The notes under the pieces were generated by a model. That model was not told where the DNA came from, did no database searches, and saw only the letters and a program-made list of their open reading frames with translations. Both the position numbers and the translations under genes were made by a program. From Streptomyces spororaveus (GTDB lineage Bacteria > Actinomycetota > Actinomycetes > Streptomycetales > Streptomycetaceae), in assembly GCF_016755875.1 (NCBI RefSeq), contig NZ_BNED01000005.1, positions 8,135,501-8,199,500 of the forward strand: a stretch of 64,000 nucleotides of DNA. Reading direction: 5' to 3'. Below, piece by piece: positions 1 through 9,522 of this stretch. Each line of letters begins with the position of its first letter. Positions within the stretch are counted from its first letter, which is position 1.

Positions 1-2048
1 GGGAAGTCCGGCAGCGCCACGGCTCCGCGCCGCTCGCCGGTGACCGGATCCACCACCTCCCAGGGCTGCCTCCCGAAGACGGCGTTGGTCCAGATCCGGG
101 AGCCGTCGCCGAGCAGCAGTTCCTCGCGGTCGATGCCCGCCCGGCTGCCCGGGCGCAGCACGCCCAGGCCGCCGTGGCGCCCGCCCCCGTCGGCGGTCTC
201 GAACTGGAAGCCGTACGCCCCGTCCAGACTGCCGCCGAACGGCACCAGGCCGCCCACCTCCGCCGGCTCGAACGGCTCCTCGGGACGCTCGGCCCAGACG
301 GCGGTGTCGCAGTAGTAGGGGTTCGGCTTGAGGGTCCAGCTCACCAGGAAGGAACCGCCCACGTAGTGCACGGCGAACATCGTCGCGTCCGCGGGAACCG
401 TGAACCGGCAGGAGCCCCGCTCCCCGTCCGGGGCGACGGCGACCGCCCGGTCGCGCCCGAACACCGTCAGCACCGGCCAGGTACAGGTCACGCCGGCCAC
501 GCCCGGCAGAGCCGCGTCCGCCGCGGGCTCGGTGGCCGGAGCCGGCCCGGCGGGCCCGGCGGCCCGGGCGGACTCCGCGAACTGCGCGTACACCGACTCC
601 AGGGCGGGCCAGGCCAGCTCCTCCGGGAGACCGGCCGCCAGCGAGCGCCGCAGCGTGCCCGCCGCGCCGGCCTCGGCGAAGGCGTCCACGATCCCGCCGA
701 GGGCCGTCACCGTCGGCCGGTCCAGGAGGGTCTCCAGCTCGGCCACGGCTTCCTCGGCCCCCGCGACGCCGCCGCCCCCGACCGTGCCGACGAGCCTGCC
801 GACCCGGGCGGCCACCTCGTGGGCGATGCCCTCGTTGCCCGGCAGCAGCGTCGCCGCGGACCCGGTGCGACGCCCGCGCGCGGTCCAGTGGTCCGGGAGC
901 AGATCGGCATGGACCGTCCCCTCCAGCCGCGGGCCGAACACCGGGTCCGCGGCCAGCGCGACGAGGTCCCGCCGGGACCGCTCCCCCCAGAAGCGCATCC
1001 GGACCTCCTCGCCGGGGTCGACCACCGCGACCCCGGCCGCCAGGCAGGCGTCCAGCACGTCCGCGTCGAAGCCCTGGTAGTGGTAGCGGGTGGTGTGCAC
1101 CGCGACCGGACCGCCCGCCGTCCGCAGCCGCGGTCCCAACCGGCCGACCAGGTCGAGGAATTCCGCCGGCAGCGGCTGCCGGGCGACGCCGCCGCCGGAC
1201 TGCAGCGCGTACTGGTACATACGGACGAACTGTCCGACCCAGTGCGCCAGCCCGCCCTCCGGCACCACCCGGCCGGCCGCCATCGCCTCCGTCGCGCCGC
1301 AGCCCATCAGCATCCGCAGCCAGGCGCCGCCGTCGGTGACCCCGGCCGGAAAGACCTCGACCAGTCCGGCCAGGACGGCGTCCGTCTGCGGATGGGCCGT
1401 CAGGACGGCCCCCGCGGCGGTCAGCAGCGCCTCGGGCACCGACTTCCCGCGGGTGACCGACAGGATCGCGCCCACCATCCGTGCGGCCTCGCCGTCCCCG
1501 TACCCGGCCGCCCTGGCCGACGCCCGTACCCGGCGCACGAGATCCGCCGGCAGGTCCGCCCGCGAGCCCGCCCAGGCGGTCAGGAACTCCTCCAGGGCCG
1601 TGTGCGCCGCCGCCGGATCGAGGGTCTCGGCGAGGAAGCGCTGATGCGCCCCGAACTCCTTGGCCGGCATGGCCCCGCCCGCCGCGAACAGCAGGGCGTT
1701 GGCCCGGCGGTATCCGGGATCCACCGGCAGCCCGTGCTCGGCCTCGGCCGCGCGCGCCGCCGCGTAGGCCCGCCCGCCCGGCCGGCTCCCGTAGCCGATC
1801 AGGCGATGGCCCACCGTGTCCCAGAACCACGGCAGATGCGCCGGCGGCAGCCGCCGCGCCCGCGCCGTCATCGAGTCGACGAACCGGCCGGGCTTCTCCC
1901 GGGACCGGGCGAGCTCGCCGAGCACGTCCGCGACCAGGTCCCGCGCGAGCCCGGCCGCACCCGGGTCGTGGGCGGTGACCCAGTCGGCGTACGTGGTGGA
2001 GGTGTGCGGGCCGGAGCCGGGCAGCAGGGCATCGAGCGAGACGATCAT
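1..2048 (-). CDS. Large hypothetical protein, 3' end beyond the window
   Basis: Reading the minus strand from the ATG at 2048 gives an open frame that runs off the left edge with no stop, so about 682 codons are visible. The protein begins MIVSLDALLPGSG and is Ala/Gly/Pro-rich, with no clear signal peptide or membrane segment. I see no catalytic motif I can name. Related long proteins of unknown role occur in Streptomyces, but I cannot place this one in a named family. All long plus-strand frames over the same stretch are shadows, because the minus frame has the expected third-position GC pattern. It diverges from nadE. Confidence 0.75.
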   Translation of the reverse strand, partial: MIVSLDALLPGSGPHTSTTYADWVTAHDPGAAGLARDLVADVLGELARSREKPGRFVDSMTARARRLPPAHLPWFWDTVGHRLIGYGSRPGGRAYAAARAAEAEHGLPVDPGYRRANALLFAAGGAMPAKEFGAHQRFLAETLDPAAAHTALEEFLTAWAGSRADLPADLVRRVRASARAAGYGDGEAARMVGAILSVTRGKSVPEALLTAAGAVLTAHPQTDAVLAGLVEVFPAGVTDGGAWLRMLMGCGATEAMAAGRVVPEGGLAHWVGQFVRMYQYALQSGGGVARQPLPAEFLDLVGRLGPRLRTAGGPVAVHTTRYHYQGFDADVLDACLAAGVAVVDPGEEVRMRFWGERSRRDLVALAADPVFGPRLEGTVHADLLPDHWTARGRRTGSAATLLPGNEGIAHEVAARVGRLVGTVGGGGVAGAEEAVAELETLLDRPTVTALGGIVDAFAEAGAAGTLRRSLAAGLPEELAWPALESVYAQFAESARAAGPAGPAPATEPAADAALPGVAGVTCTWPVLTVFGRDRAVAVAPDGERGSCRFTVPADATMFAVHYVGGSFLVSWTLKPNPYYCDTAVWAERPEEPFEPAEVGGLVPFGGSLDGAYGFQFETADGGGRHGGLGVLRPGSRAGIDREELLLGDGSRIWTNAVFGRQPWEVVDPVTGERRGAVALPDF

Positions 2049-2239
2049 GCTTCGCATCGTCGCACGGGCCACCGACACCACCCGTCCGGTCCGGTGCCCC
2101 GGGCGAAGAGCCCGTGCCAAGGGCTCCGGCCCACGGCCTCCCGCCCTTCCTCTAGAGTGCTTCCGTCCCGTACACGTGACTGTGACCCCGGCCGGGCGGC
2201 GCGTGCCGACCCGCGCACGGGCCCGAGCGAGGAGCAACC

Positions 2240-3070
2240 GTGACCGACCTGGCGCCCATATCCCTGCAGCAGGAGATCGCCCGCGACCTCCAGGTGACCG
2301 CGTCCTTCGACGCACGGCAGGAGATCGAGCGCCGAGTGGCCTTCCTCGCCGGGCGACTGACCTCCACGGGCCTGCGCGCCCTGGTCCTGGGCATCAGCGG
2401 CGGTGTGGACTCCACGACCGCCGGCCGGCTGTGCCAGCTCGCCGTCGAGCGGGCGCGCGCCGCCGGACACGAAGCGACGTTCTTCGCGATGCGACTGCCC
2501 TACGGGACCCAGGCCGACGAGAAGGACGCGCAGCTGGCGCTGGACTTCATCCGGGCCGACCGGGTCCTGACCGTGGACGTGAAGTCCGCGAGCGACGCCG
2601 CCCTGGAAGCGGCCCTGGCCGGCGGCACGGTCTTCCGCGACGCGCACCACCAGGACTTCGTGCACGGGAACATCAAGGCCCGGCAGCGCATGATCGCCCA
2701 GTACACGGTGGCGGGGGCGCACGAGGGCCTGGTGGTCGGCACGGACCACGCCGCCGAGGCGGTCTCCGGCTTCTTCACCAAGTTCGGCGACGGCGCGGCC
2801 GACGTCGTCCCGCTCACCGGCCTCACCAAGCGGCGGGTACGCGCCCTCGCGGAGGAGCTGGGCGCGCCCGCCCAGCTGGTGCACAAGACCCCCACCGCGG
2901 ACCTGGAGACGCTCGACCCGGGCAAGCCCGACGAGGACGCGCTGGGCGTCAGCTACGACGACATCGACGACCTGCTGGAGGGCAAGCCCGTCGAGGGGAC
3001 CGCCTTCGCGGCGATCGTCGCCCGCTACCGGCTCACCGAACACAAGCGACAGCTGCCCATCGCCCCCTGA
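2240..3070 (+). CDS. nadE: NH3-dependent NAD(+) synthetase
   Basis: This enzyme makes NAD+ from deamido-NAD+, ATP and ammonia, the last step of NAD biosynthesis in the cytoplasm. The 276-residue product matches the short, ammonia-dependent form: there is no N-terminal nitrilase (glutaminase) domain. The ATP pyrophosphatase P-loop SGGVDS lies at residues 53-58 and is followed by the conserved STTAGRLCQLAVE helix. GTDHAAEAVSGFFTKFGDG and the PTADLE segment are typical of the family. Translation starts at a GTG with GAGGAGC just upstream. A strong hairpin 51 bases after the stop probably ends the transcript. The gene stands alone between divergent and co-directional neighbours. Confidence 0.95.
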   Translation: MTDLAPISLQQEIARDLQVTASFDARQEIERRVAFLAGRLTSTGLRALVLGISGGVDSTTAGRLCQLAVERARAAGHEATFFAMRLPYGTQADEKDAQLALDFIRADRVLTVDVKSASDAALEAALAGGTVFRDAHHQDFVHGNIKARQRMIAQYTVAGAHEGLVVGTDHAAEAVSGFFTKFGDGAADVVPLTGLTKRRVRALAEELGAPAQLVHKTPTADLETLDPGKPDEDALGVSYDDIDDLLEGKPVEGTAFAAIVARYRLTEHKRQLPIAP

Positions 3071-3120
3071 GCCGCCCGCGCCGTGCCGTCCGGCGCCGCG
3101 CCGCCCGCGTCGCCCGCGCC

Positions 3121-3156
3121 GCCCCGGCATTGATCCGAACGGCTCAATGCCGGGGC
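3121..3156 (+). terminator. Rho-independent-type hairpin after nadE
   Basis: A perfect 13-bp inverted repeat (GCCCCGGCATTGA and its complement) with a 10-base loop lies 51 bases beyond the nadE stop. There is no T-tract, as is usual in Streptomyces. It separates nadE from the phosphatase gene. Confidence 0.75.
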
Positions 3157-3216
3157 CGACGACGGGCCCGCCTCCGGCGCTCGCACCTATCGTGGAAGCG
3201 AGCTCATGACCCGGCG

Positions 3217-4467
3217 GTGGCGCGCGAACAGGTGGACGTGGACGGATCAGGGATCGACTACGAGGCGGTGTTCCACGCCCTTCCGGGCGCGGTCGCCCTG
3301 CTGACCCCTGACCTGGTGTACCTGGACGTCAACGAGTCCTTCCTGGAGGCGTCCGGCCGTACCCGCGGGCAGATCATCGGCCGCTACCTGTTCGACGTCT
3401 TCCCCGACAACCCCGCCGATCCGGCCGCGACCGGCATGCGCAACCTGCGCGCCTCCCTGGAACGGGTCGCGGCCACCGCCGAGCCCGACACCATGGCGGT
3501 GCAGCGCTACGACGTGGAGGACCCCGACGGGTCCGGGCTGTGGCAGGAGCGCTACTGGAGCCCCGTCAACGTCCCCGTCCTCGCCGCCGACGGCTCGGTG
3601 GCCCTGCTGCTGCACCGCGTGGAGGAGGTCACGGAGCTGATCCGGGCCCGCGGCGGCCCCAGCGGCCGGGACCGTGCCGCCCAGGTGCTGGAGGCCGAGC
3701 TCTACACCCGGGCCCGCGAGCTCCAGGCGGTCAACGAACGCCTGCGGCGCACCCACGCCCGTGAGCGGGAGGTGGCCGTCCACCTCCAGGAGTCGCTGCT
3801 GCCCGCGCCCCACCCGCTCGGACACCACCAGGCCGCCGTGCGCTACCGGCCCGCCATCGTGGCCCTGAACGTGTGCGGAGACTGGTACGACCTCGTCGAC
3901 CAGCCCGGGCGTACCGCTGTCGCCGTCGGGGACGTCGTCGGCAGCGGACTGCGCGCGGCCGGCGTCATGGGGCAGCTCCGCAGCGCCCTGTCGGCCGCCT
4001 CGCGCGTCGCGGAGGGCCCGGCCCAGGCCCTGGAGGTCCTCGGCCTGTACGCCCGTGACATCGACGGCGCCGAATCGACCACCGCCGTGTCCGTCTTCAT
4101 CGACTGGACCAGCGGCACCCTCACGTACAGCAGCGCCGGCCACCCCCCGCCCCTGCTCTGCCACCCCGACGGCACGGTCACCTTCCTCGACCAGGCCACC
4201 GACCCCCCGCTCGGCGCCCGGCCCGAACACACCCGCCGCCCCGAGGAGCAGCTCGCCTTCGCCGCGGGCTCCACCCTCGTCCTCTACACCGACGGGCTCA
4301 TCGAACGCCGCCGCGAGGACATCGACGTCGGCCTGGGCAGGCTCGCCGACGCCCTCGTACGCCACCGCACGGCCGGCCCCGAAGTCCTCGCCGACGCCCT
4401 GCTGGCCGAGCTCATCCCCGCGGGCGGCATCACCGACGACACGGCGCTGGTCATCCTCCGCCTGTGA
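3217..4467 (+). CDS. PAS domain / SpoIIE-type PP2C phosphatase
   Basis: A cytoplasmic signalling protein of about 416 residues. Residues about 10-120 form a PAS-like sensor (YEAVFHALPGAVALL... typical of Streptomyces PAS/PP2C proteins). A coiled-coil linker follows, with the family motif HLQESLLP, and then a SpoIIE/PP2C phosphatase domain (GDWYDLV, VAVGDVVGSGLRAA, SAGHPPPLL, LVLYTDGLIERR, ITDDTALVILRL). Proteins of this type usually dephosphorylate an anti-sigma-factor antagonist in sigma-factor partner switching. No antagonist or anti-sigma gene is adjacent, so the partner is unknown. The start is uncertain: no in-frame ATG exists and GTGs at 3217, 3232 and 3238 are all possible. Confidence 0.88.
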   Translation: MAREQVDVDGSGIDYEAVFHALPGAVALLTPDLVYLDVNESFLEASGRTRGQIIGRYLFDVFPDNPADPAATGMRNLRASLERVAATAEPDTMAVQRYDVEDPDGSGLWQERYWSPVNVPVLAADGSVALLLHRVEEVTELIRARGGPSGRDRAAQVLEAELYTRARELQAVNERLRRTHAREREVAVHLQESLLPAPHPLGHHQAAVRYRPAIVALNVCGDWYDLVDQPGRTAVAVGDVVGSGLRAAGVMGQLRSALSAASRVAEGPAQALEVLGLYARDIDGAESTTAVSVFIDWTSGTLTYSSAGHPPPLLCHPDGTVTFLDQATDPPLGARPEHTRRPEEQLAFAAGSTLVLYTDGLIERRREDIDVGLGRLADALVRHRTAGPEVLADALLAELIPAGGITDDTALVILRL

Positions 4468-4556
4468 CCGCCGCCGCCCCTGATCACCAGCGGGATGAAC
4501 GTCGCCGGCGCGCGGAGCACGTTTCCGACACCGGGACCCCACCCGAGCCATCGGGA

Positions 4557-5402
4557 TCAGGATCGGGGCCGGCCGACGTCCCTGCCTCCGGCGGGCGGTT
4601 CCGGGTGGGCCGTCACCAGCTCCGGTTCCAGGCCCTGGGCGGGCGTGGTGAGGGGGCGGCCGACGTCACCGCGCCATGCCTCGAAGGCCAGGGTGGTGGC
4701 GGTGACCACGGCGAGGCCGAGCAGCCAGCCTCCGACCACGTCGCTCACCCAGTGCACGCCGAGCGCCACCCGTGTGCCGCCGACGCCGAGCACCGCGCTC
4801 ACCGCGAGCGCCCAGGCCGCCGGGCGCCACCCGCGCGGCACCAGCGGGAGCAGGACCAGCAGCAGTACAGCGCAGGAAGTGGTGGCCGTCATGGCGTGCC
4901 CGGAGGGGAAGGAGAAGCCGGGCGCCTGGGAGACCGGGTCGGGCAGGTGCGGCCGGGCGCGCTCGACCGCGTTCTTCGCCAGCAGGCCCACCAGACCCCC
5001 CGCGACGGCGGTCACGGACGCCCAGGCGGCCAGCCGTATCGCCCGTTGCCACAGCAGCCACACCACCACCGCGGCCACCAGGAGCCGCATGGTCAGCGGC
5101 CCCCAGGCGACGTGCGTGAGGAACTCGAGCATCCGTACCCACGCCGGGTGGTCGAGTGCGGTGCGGTGCAGCCACTCGGCTGCGCCCTGGTCGAGTCGGC
5201 GCAGCGGCGGCCACCGCGACTCCACCAGGACCAGCGCGAGGGAGAAGGGCACAGCCGCCAGCGCGGTCGCGGCCGACGTCGCCAGCAGGCGCGTACCGAA
5301 CCGGGCGTCGGGCCCGGTCCGCCCGGACACCGGCCGCGCGAGCAGTCGCCGGGCTCGGGGCCGGAGCCCGGGCCGGTCGGATCGCTCGGATCGCTCCGTC
5401 AT
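4557..5402 (-). CDS. PAP2-family membrane phosphatase
   Basis: A 281-residue membrane protein with the three phosphatidic-acid-phosphatase motifs: KNAVERARP (residues 143-151), PSGH (166-169) and TRVALGVHWVSD. Hydrophobic segments surround them. It probably dephosphorylates a lipid phosphate such as phosphatidic acid or undecaprenyl pyrophosphate at the outer membrane face. The ATG at 5402 is preceded by GGAAAGGA. It is the last gene of a minus-strand operon behind the YihY protein (74-bp gap) and the PAP2-diacylglycerol kinase fusion, which suggests a role in phospholipid or lipid-carrier turnover. Confidence 0.88.
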   Translation of the reverse strand: MTERSERSDRPGLRPRARRLLARPVSGRTGPDARFGTRLLATSAATALAAVPFSLALVLVESRWPPLRRLDQGAAEWLHRTALDHPAWVRMLEFLTHVAWGPLTMRLLVAAVVVWLLWQRAIRLAAWASVTAVAGGLVGLLAKNAVERARPHLPDPVSQAPGFSFPSGHAMTATTSCAVLLLVLLPLVPRGWRPAAWALAVSAVLGVGGTRVALGVHWVSDVVGGWLLGLAVVTATTLAFEAWRGDVGRPLTTPAQGLEPELVTAHPEPPAGGRDVGRPRS

Positions 5403-5476
5403 GGTCGGTGGGGTTCCTTTCCTCGTGCGGTGGGGCGGAGGCCGGCAGGCCCCTGGGGCGGTGCCCCAGACGTGCC

Positions 5477-6457
5477 TCAGACACCGGGGTCCGCTGTGAC
5501 CGGCTCGGCCACACCCGCCCGCAGGGCTTCCAGCTGGGCCGCGAAGGACAGGCCCAGGAAGAGGGCGAGTGAGGTGAGGTAGGACCACAGCATCAGCGCC
5601 ATGAACGCGCTGAGCGGCCCGTACACGGTGGTGAAGGAGCTGTTGGCCCCGACGTACAGACTCAGCGCCCACGTCGCGCCGAGCCACAGCACCAGGTAGA
5701 CCGCGGAGCCGAAGGCGAGCCAGGTGTAGCCCGGCTGGGTACGGCGCGGGGAGCGGCGGAAGACGGCGCTGGTGGCCACCACGGCCAGCAGGATGCCCAC
5801 CGGCCAGCGCAGCACGTCCCACGTCCGGTGAGCCGTCGGTCCCAGGTGGTACACCTCCGTCATCGCGAGACTCAGGTCGGAGCCGAGCACGGTGACCGAG
5901 AAGGCGAGTCCGAGGGGCAGCCCCGCCGACAGCGCCATCACCAGGCCGCGGGTGTACTTGTGCAGGAAGGGGCGGTCGCGCTCCACGCCGTAGATCCGGT
6001 TGGCGCCGCGCTCGACCTGGCACATACCGGTGGTCACGTTGGCGATCGAGAACAGCAGACCCAGCCAGAGGGCCACCTCGCCGCCGTCCCCGGCCTGGCG
6101 GCGGCTCTCCCGCAGGGCGTCGTCCACGACGTCCTGGCTGGGTCCGCTGACGAGCCGGCGGATCGTCAGCTCCCCGATCCGCCCGATGTCCTCGGTGTGC
6201 AGTACGCCGGACAGGCCGATGAGCGCGATGGCGAGCGGCAGGATCGCGAGGACCGTCTGGAGGGCGAGGGCCCGGGAGTGGCTGAACCCGTCGGCGTACC
6301 GGAACCGTACGAAGGAGTCCCGTACGAGGTTCCAGCCGCCGTAGCGGCGCAGCGCGGCCCACGCCTCCTCGGCCGAGAGCTCCTCGCCCCGTATCCGCTG
6401 TTCGGCCTCCGCCGCCTCCACTTCGCTGCGCTGCGGTACCCGTGTGGCGGTGCCCAT
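5477..6457 (-). CDS. YihY/BrkB-family inner membrane protein
   Basis: A 326-residue integral membrane protein of the YihY/YhjD/BrkB family. Its N-terminal region is soluble; about six membrane segments follow, starting with the conserved SHSRALALQTVLAILPLAIA. The biochemical role of the family is unsettled. Some members have been linked to lipid or LPS transport, and the old name 'ribonuclease BN' is a misannotation. Only one base (TGA-C-ATG) separates it from the upstream PAP2-DAG kinase gene, so translation is likely coupled. That context favours a job in lipid handling. Confidence 0.88.
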   Translation of the reverse strand: MGTATRVPQRSEVEAAEAEQRIRGEELSAEEAWAALRRYGGWNLVRDSFVRFRYADGFSHSRALALQTVLAILPLAIALIGLSGVLHTEDIGRIGELTIRRLVSGPSQDVVDDALRESRRQAGDGGEVALWLGLLFSIANVTTGMCQVERGANRIYGVERDRPFLHKYTRGLVMALSAGLPLGLAFSVTVLGSDLSLAMTEVYHLGPTAHRTWDVLRWPVGILLAVVATSAVFRRSPRRTQPGYTWLAFGSAVYLVLWLGATWALSLYVGANSSFTTVYGPLSAFMALMLWSYLTSLALFLGLSFAAQLEALRAGVAEPVTADPGV

Positions 6458-6458
6458 G

Positions 6459-8297
6459 TCAGTGCGCCCCGTCCGGTCGGCCGGTCCGCGCGGGTGGGCG
6501 GGCCGCGCGCCGCGCCCCGTCGGGATCCCCGGCCGCGCCGGCCGTCCCGGTCACCCCGGCCGCGCCCGGTGCGCCGACCGGCCCGGGTCCCGGCAGGCAG
6601 ACGCGCAGCGCGCCCGGCTCGACCTCGGCGGTCAGCCGGGTTCCGGCGGCGATGGCGTCGCCGTCGAGCTCGCGCGGCTGGGGCCGGGCGAAGCGCAGGT
6701 CGATCCGCTCGGCGCTGAAGTACTCCAACGCCCCGTGCACCGCCCGGCGGTCCTGGCCGGGGGACCGGCGCGGCCCGGGAGTCTGCGCCGCCGAAGGGGT
6801 CAGCAGGTGCCTGGCCGCCGCGAGCCATCCCGCGACGCCCCGCGGATCGAGGAGCACCACCTCCAGCCGGCCACTGTCGGGGCGGGCGTCCGGCAGGAGG
6901 GGCAGCCCGCCCTGCAGGGAGCCGACGTTGCCGAGGACGACCATGCGGGCCCGCCGCTCCAGCGGAGCACCTCCGTCGAGCCGGACCGACAGACGCATCC
7001 GCGGATCGCCGAGGTGGCGCAGGGCCGAGAGCACGTACGCGGCCCAGCCCAGGCGCTTCTTGAGCCGGGCGGAGGCGTCCCGGACCATCGCGGCGTCGAA
7101 CCCGGCTCCGGCCATGACCGTGAACCGGGTCGGCGCGAGTCCGTCACCGTGCACGCGGCCCACGTCGAGACCGACGGCCGTCCCGGCCAGGGCCTCCCGC
7201 AGGGCCGTGTCGGGATCGGAGGGCAGCCCCAGGTTGCGGGCGAGGAGATTGCCGGTGCCGCAGGGGACGATCGCCAGCGGGATCGCGCCGCCTGACAGCA
7301 CGTCGGCGCAGGCCCGTACCGTGCCGTCGCCTCCGCAGACCACCACCAGGGCGGTCTCCGCCTCGGCCAGGTGGGCGGCGAGTGCCCCCGCCGGCTCGTC
7401 GGCGGTGGTCGCGGTCCACACCTGGCCGGTGTAGCCGTGGAGGTGCAGCAGGGCCCGCACCCGGGCGGCCGCGCCGTCACCGCAGCCGTGCGGGTGACGG
7501 ACCACCACGACCCGGCGCGGCACGGCCCGTTCACCGCAGGGGGCGGAGGGATCGAGAGCGGCAGCTGACGGCCGGGTGGAGCCGTCGGCGTCGTCCGGGC
7601 GGTTCCGGGGCGCGGGAAAGCCCGCCCGGGTGCCCGTACCGGGGGCGGACAGGAGCAGCGCGTACGCCATCACCAGCAGGGTGCACCCCCCGTTCAGCAG
7701 CCCCACCAGCACGTCCGAGGGGTGGTGCATGCCCCGGTACACCCGGGAGACCGCCACCGCCGGCGGGACCAGCAGGAGCAGGCCCACCACCAGGCCGCGC
7801 CGGGCCCCGCGCAACCGCCCGGCCGCGAGTACGGCCAGCCCGCCGAAGAGCGCCGTGGCAGCCCCGACGTGCCCGGAGGGGAAGCTGGAGGTCGGCGGCG
7901 CCGCGTCCAGGTGCGGTACGTCGGGCCGGGCACGGCCCACCACCGTGGTGACGAACAGGAAAACGGCGGACTGGGCAGCCACGGCCCCGGCCAGGAACAC
8001 GGCATCCCGCCACCGGCGGACCCGGGGGACCAGCAGCAGGGCCAGCACGGCGACGAGCGCCAGCGCGATGACGCTCTCGGTGCCGGCCAGCAGGGACACC
8101 GCGTCCGAGAGCGCGGTGGCGAGGTCCCCTCGCCGGTCCGCCAGGGCCCGGTTGACGTCGTCCTCCGCCGAGAGCGGCCACCGGCCGGCGAGCGGACCGG
8201 TCACCAGCAGTCCCAGACCCGCGACCGAGGCCGCCTGCAAAGGCAGCAAAAGGAGGAGGCTGCCGGCTCTTACACCGGGAGTGCGTGCGTTGCTCAT
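6459..8297 (-). CDS. PAP2 phosphatase fused to diacylglycerol kinase domain
   Basis: A bifunctional 612-residue protein. The N-terminal part (about 1-240) is a multi-pass PAP2 domain with GRARPDVP, FPSGHVGAATALFG and SRVYRGMHHPSD. After a Pro-rich linker the C-terminal part is a DAGK/LCB5-type lipid kinase with VVCGGDGTVR and IVPCGTGNLLARNLGLP, the nucleotide-binding signatures. One half removes phosphate from a lipid and the other adds it, so the protein could cycle phosphatidic acid and diacylglycerol. The two activities may act on different faces or substrates. The ATG at 8297 heads an operon with the YihY and second PAP2 genes. Confidence 0.9.
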   Translation of the reverse strand: MSNARTPGVRAGSLLLLLPLQAASVAGLGLLVTGPLAGRWPLSAEDDVNRALADRRGDLATALSDAVSLLAGTESVIALALVAVLALLLVPRVRRWRDAVFLAGAVAAQSAVFLFVTTVVGRARPDVPHLDAAPPTSSFPSGHVGAATALFGGLAVLAAGRLRGARRGLVVGLLLLVPPAVAVSRVYRGMHHPSDVLVGLLNGGCTLLVMAYALLLSAPGTGTRAGFPAPRNRPDDADGSTRPSAAALDPSAPCGERAVPRRVVVVRHPHGCGDGAAARVRALLHLHGYTGQVWTATTADEPAGALAAHLAEAETALVVVCGGDGTVRACADVLSGGAIPLAIVPCGTGNLLARNLGLPSDPDTALREALAGTAVGLDVGRVHGDGLAPTRFTVMAGAGFDAAMVRDASARLKKRLGWAAYVLSALRHLGDPRMRLSVRLDGGAPLERRARMVVLGNVGSLQGGLPLLPDARPDSGRLEVVLLDPRGVAGWLAAARHLLTPSAAQTPGPRRSPGQDRRAVHGALEYFSAERIDLRFARPQPRELDGDAIAAGTRLTAEVEPGALRVCLPGPGPVGAPGAAGVTGTAGAAGDPDGARRAARPPARTGRPDGAH

Positions 8298-8545
8298 GGA
8301 CGGCGTGTTACCCGGCCCGGCTCCGTCATGCGTCCCGCCGACGCCTCGACCACGGGGGGCGCGCCCGGCAAGCGCGGAACCCGGCCACCCGGTCGTGTGG
8401 GCCCTGCCGGGCTCTCGTAGGCTCTGCGCGGTGATCGACCGCGCCCGTGCGCAGCAGTCGGGCAGCGACCGGAGCAGGCCGCTTCCCGTACTTCCATGGG
8501 CTGGGCGGCGGTGCACGGGGAACCGGAACAAGGGATATCAGGGGC

Positions 8546-9427
8546 ATGGGGAACACGCGTACATGGGGAGCGGCTGCCGCGGCCGTCCTCACTCTGGCGG
8601 GGAGCACGGGCTGCGGCCCGTTGCTGACGGAAGGACGTGACGGTCCCGCACCCGCCGACACGGGCATCGTCGTCCACGACGAGGCCGGCCGCGTGGAGGA
8701 CCGCCGCGCGGCCGAGGACCACTGGACCGGTGGCGGCATCGCGGCCGTGGCCCGCTTGGACGCCAAGGACGACCTGGTCCAGCCCGCGTGGCAGGGCGGC
8801 GGCTCGATAGCCCGTACGGTCGGCCGGGTCTACGCGTCGGGCGCGGACGGCGGCTCCGGTGCCTGCACGGCAACGGTCGTCGGCCGCCGCACCGTGATCA
8901 CCGCCGCGCACTGCGTCAGGACATCGGTCGAAGGTGCTCCCGCGAGCAAGGCCACCTGGGACCAGGGCCTCTACTTCCTTCCGGGGTACGAGAACGGAGC
9001 AGGGCCCGCCGGTGGTTTCACGGTGCGCCGGGTGCGGATGGCCGAGGACTGGGAGAGGTACGGACGGGACGTCGCCATGCTGGAGATGAACCCCGGCCCC
9101 GACGGGCGGAACATCTCCGAGTTCACCGGTGTCCAGCCGATCTCCTTCACCGCGAAACCGGGCACGGAGGCGAACTTCTTCGGCTACCCGTACACGAACC
9201 GGGTCCTGTACTGCTCGGGCGTCACCACCTGGACGGAGAGGAACACCCTGTTGCGCGTTCCCTGCGTCATGGGGAGGGGGTCGAGCGGCGGCCCGTACCT
9301 CTCGGGTGACCCTGCCGAGGGCAGCGTCGTCGCGGTGAACGTCATCAGCGACGACGAGGCGAGCTACGGAACGGCCCTCGGCGCCTTCGCCCAACGGCTC
9401 TACGAGGAGTCCGAGCGCGGCGACTAG
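8546..9427 (+). CDS. Trypsin-like (S1 family) serine protease, likely lipoprotein
   Basis: A 293-residue exported protease. The N-terminus has a hydrophobic signal followed by GSTGC, so Cys23 could be lipidated; the box is imperfect because -3 is Ser. The catalytic triad is visible: His122 in TAAHC, Asp175 in RDVAMLEM and Ser247 in GRGSSGGP. Length and motifs resemble V8/glutamyl-endopeptidase-like S1 proteases. It is an obvious type of target for the SSI inhibitors elsewhere in this window, though nothing in the sequence links them directly. The ATG at 8546 was chosen because the upstream in-frame extension has no signal-like sequence. Confidence 0.88.
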   Translation: MGNTRTWGAAAAAVLTLAGSTGCGPLLTEGRDGPAPADTGIVVHDEAGRVEDRRAAEDHWTGGGIAAVARLDAKDDLVQPAWQGGGSIARTVGRVYASGADGGSGACTATVVGRRTVITAAHCVRTSVEGAPASKATWDQGLYFLPGYENGAGPAGGFTVRRVRMAEDWERYGRDVAMLEMNPGPDGRNISEFTGVQPISFTAKPGTEANFFGYPYTNRVLYCSGVTTWTERNTLLRVPCVMGRGSSGGPYLSGDPAEGSVVAVNVISDDEASYGTALGAFAQRLYEESERGD

Positions 9428-9522
9428 TGCGTGTGGCGTCGGCCCGGGCCCTGCCACCCGGTGGTCATCACAGTCCGTGATCTACTTCTGGGCAGGGTGC
9501 CGATGAACGAGAAGCCGAGGTC

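Noticed and set aside
174..2243. Long plus-strand frames in the first 2.2 kb
   Set aside because: Their products are Arg/Pro/Gly-rich and lack domain content, while the opposite strand carries a continuous frame with normal codon bias running off the left edge.
4557..6362. A 601-residue minus-strand frame spanning the PAP2 gene and beyond
   Set aside because: The first 280 residues are an out-of-frame reading of the YihY gene; a good ribosome site and ATG at 5402 mark the true start.
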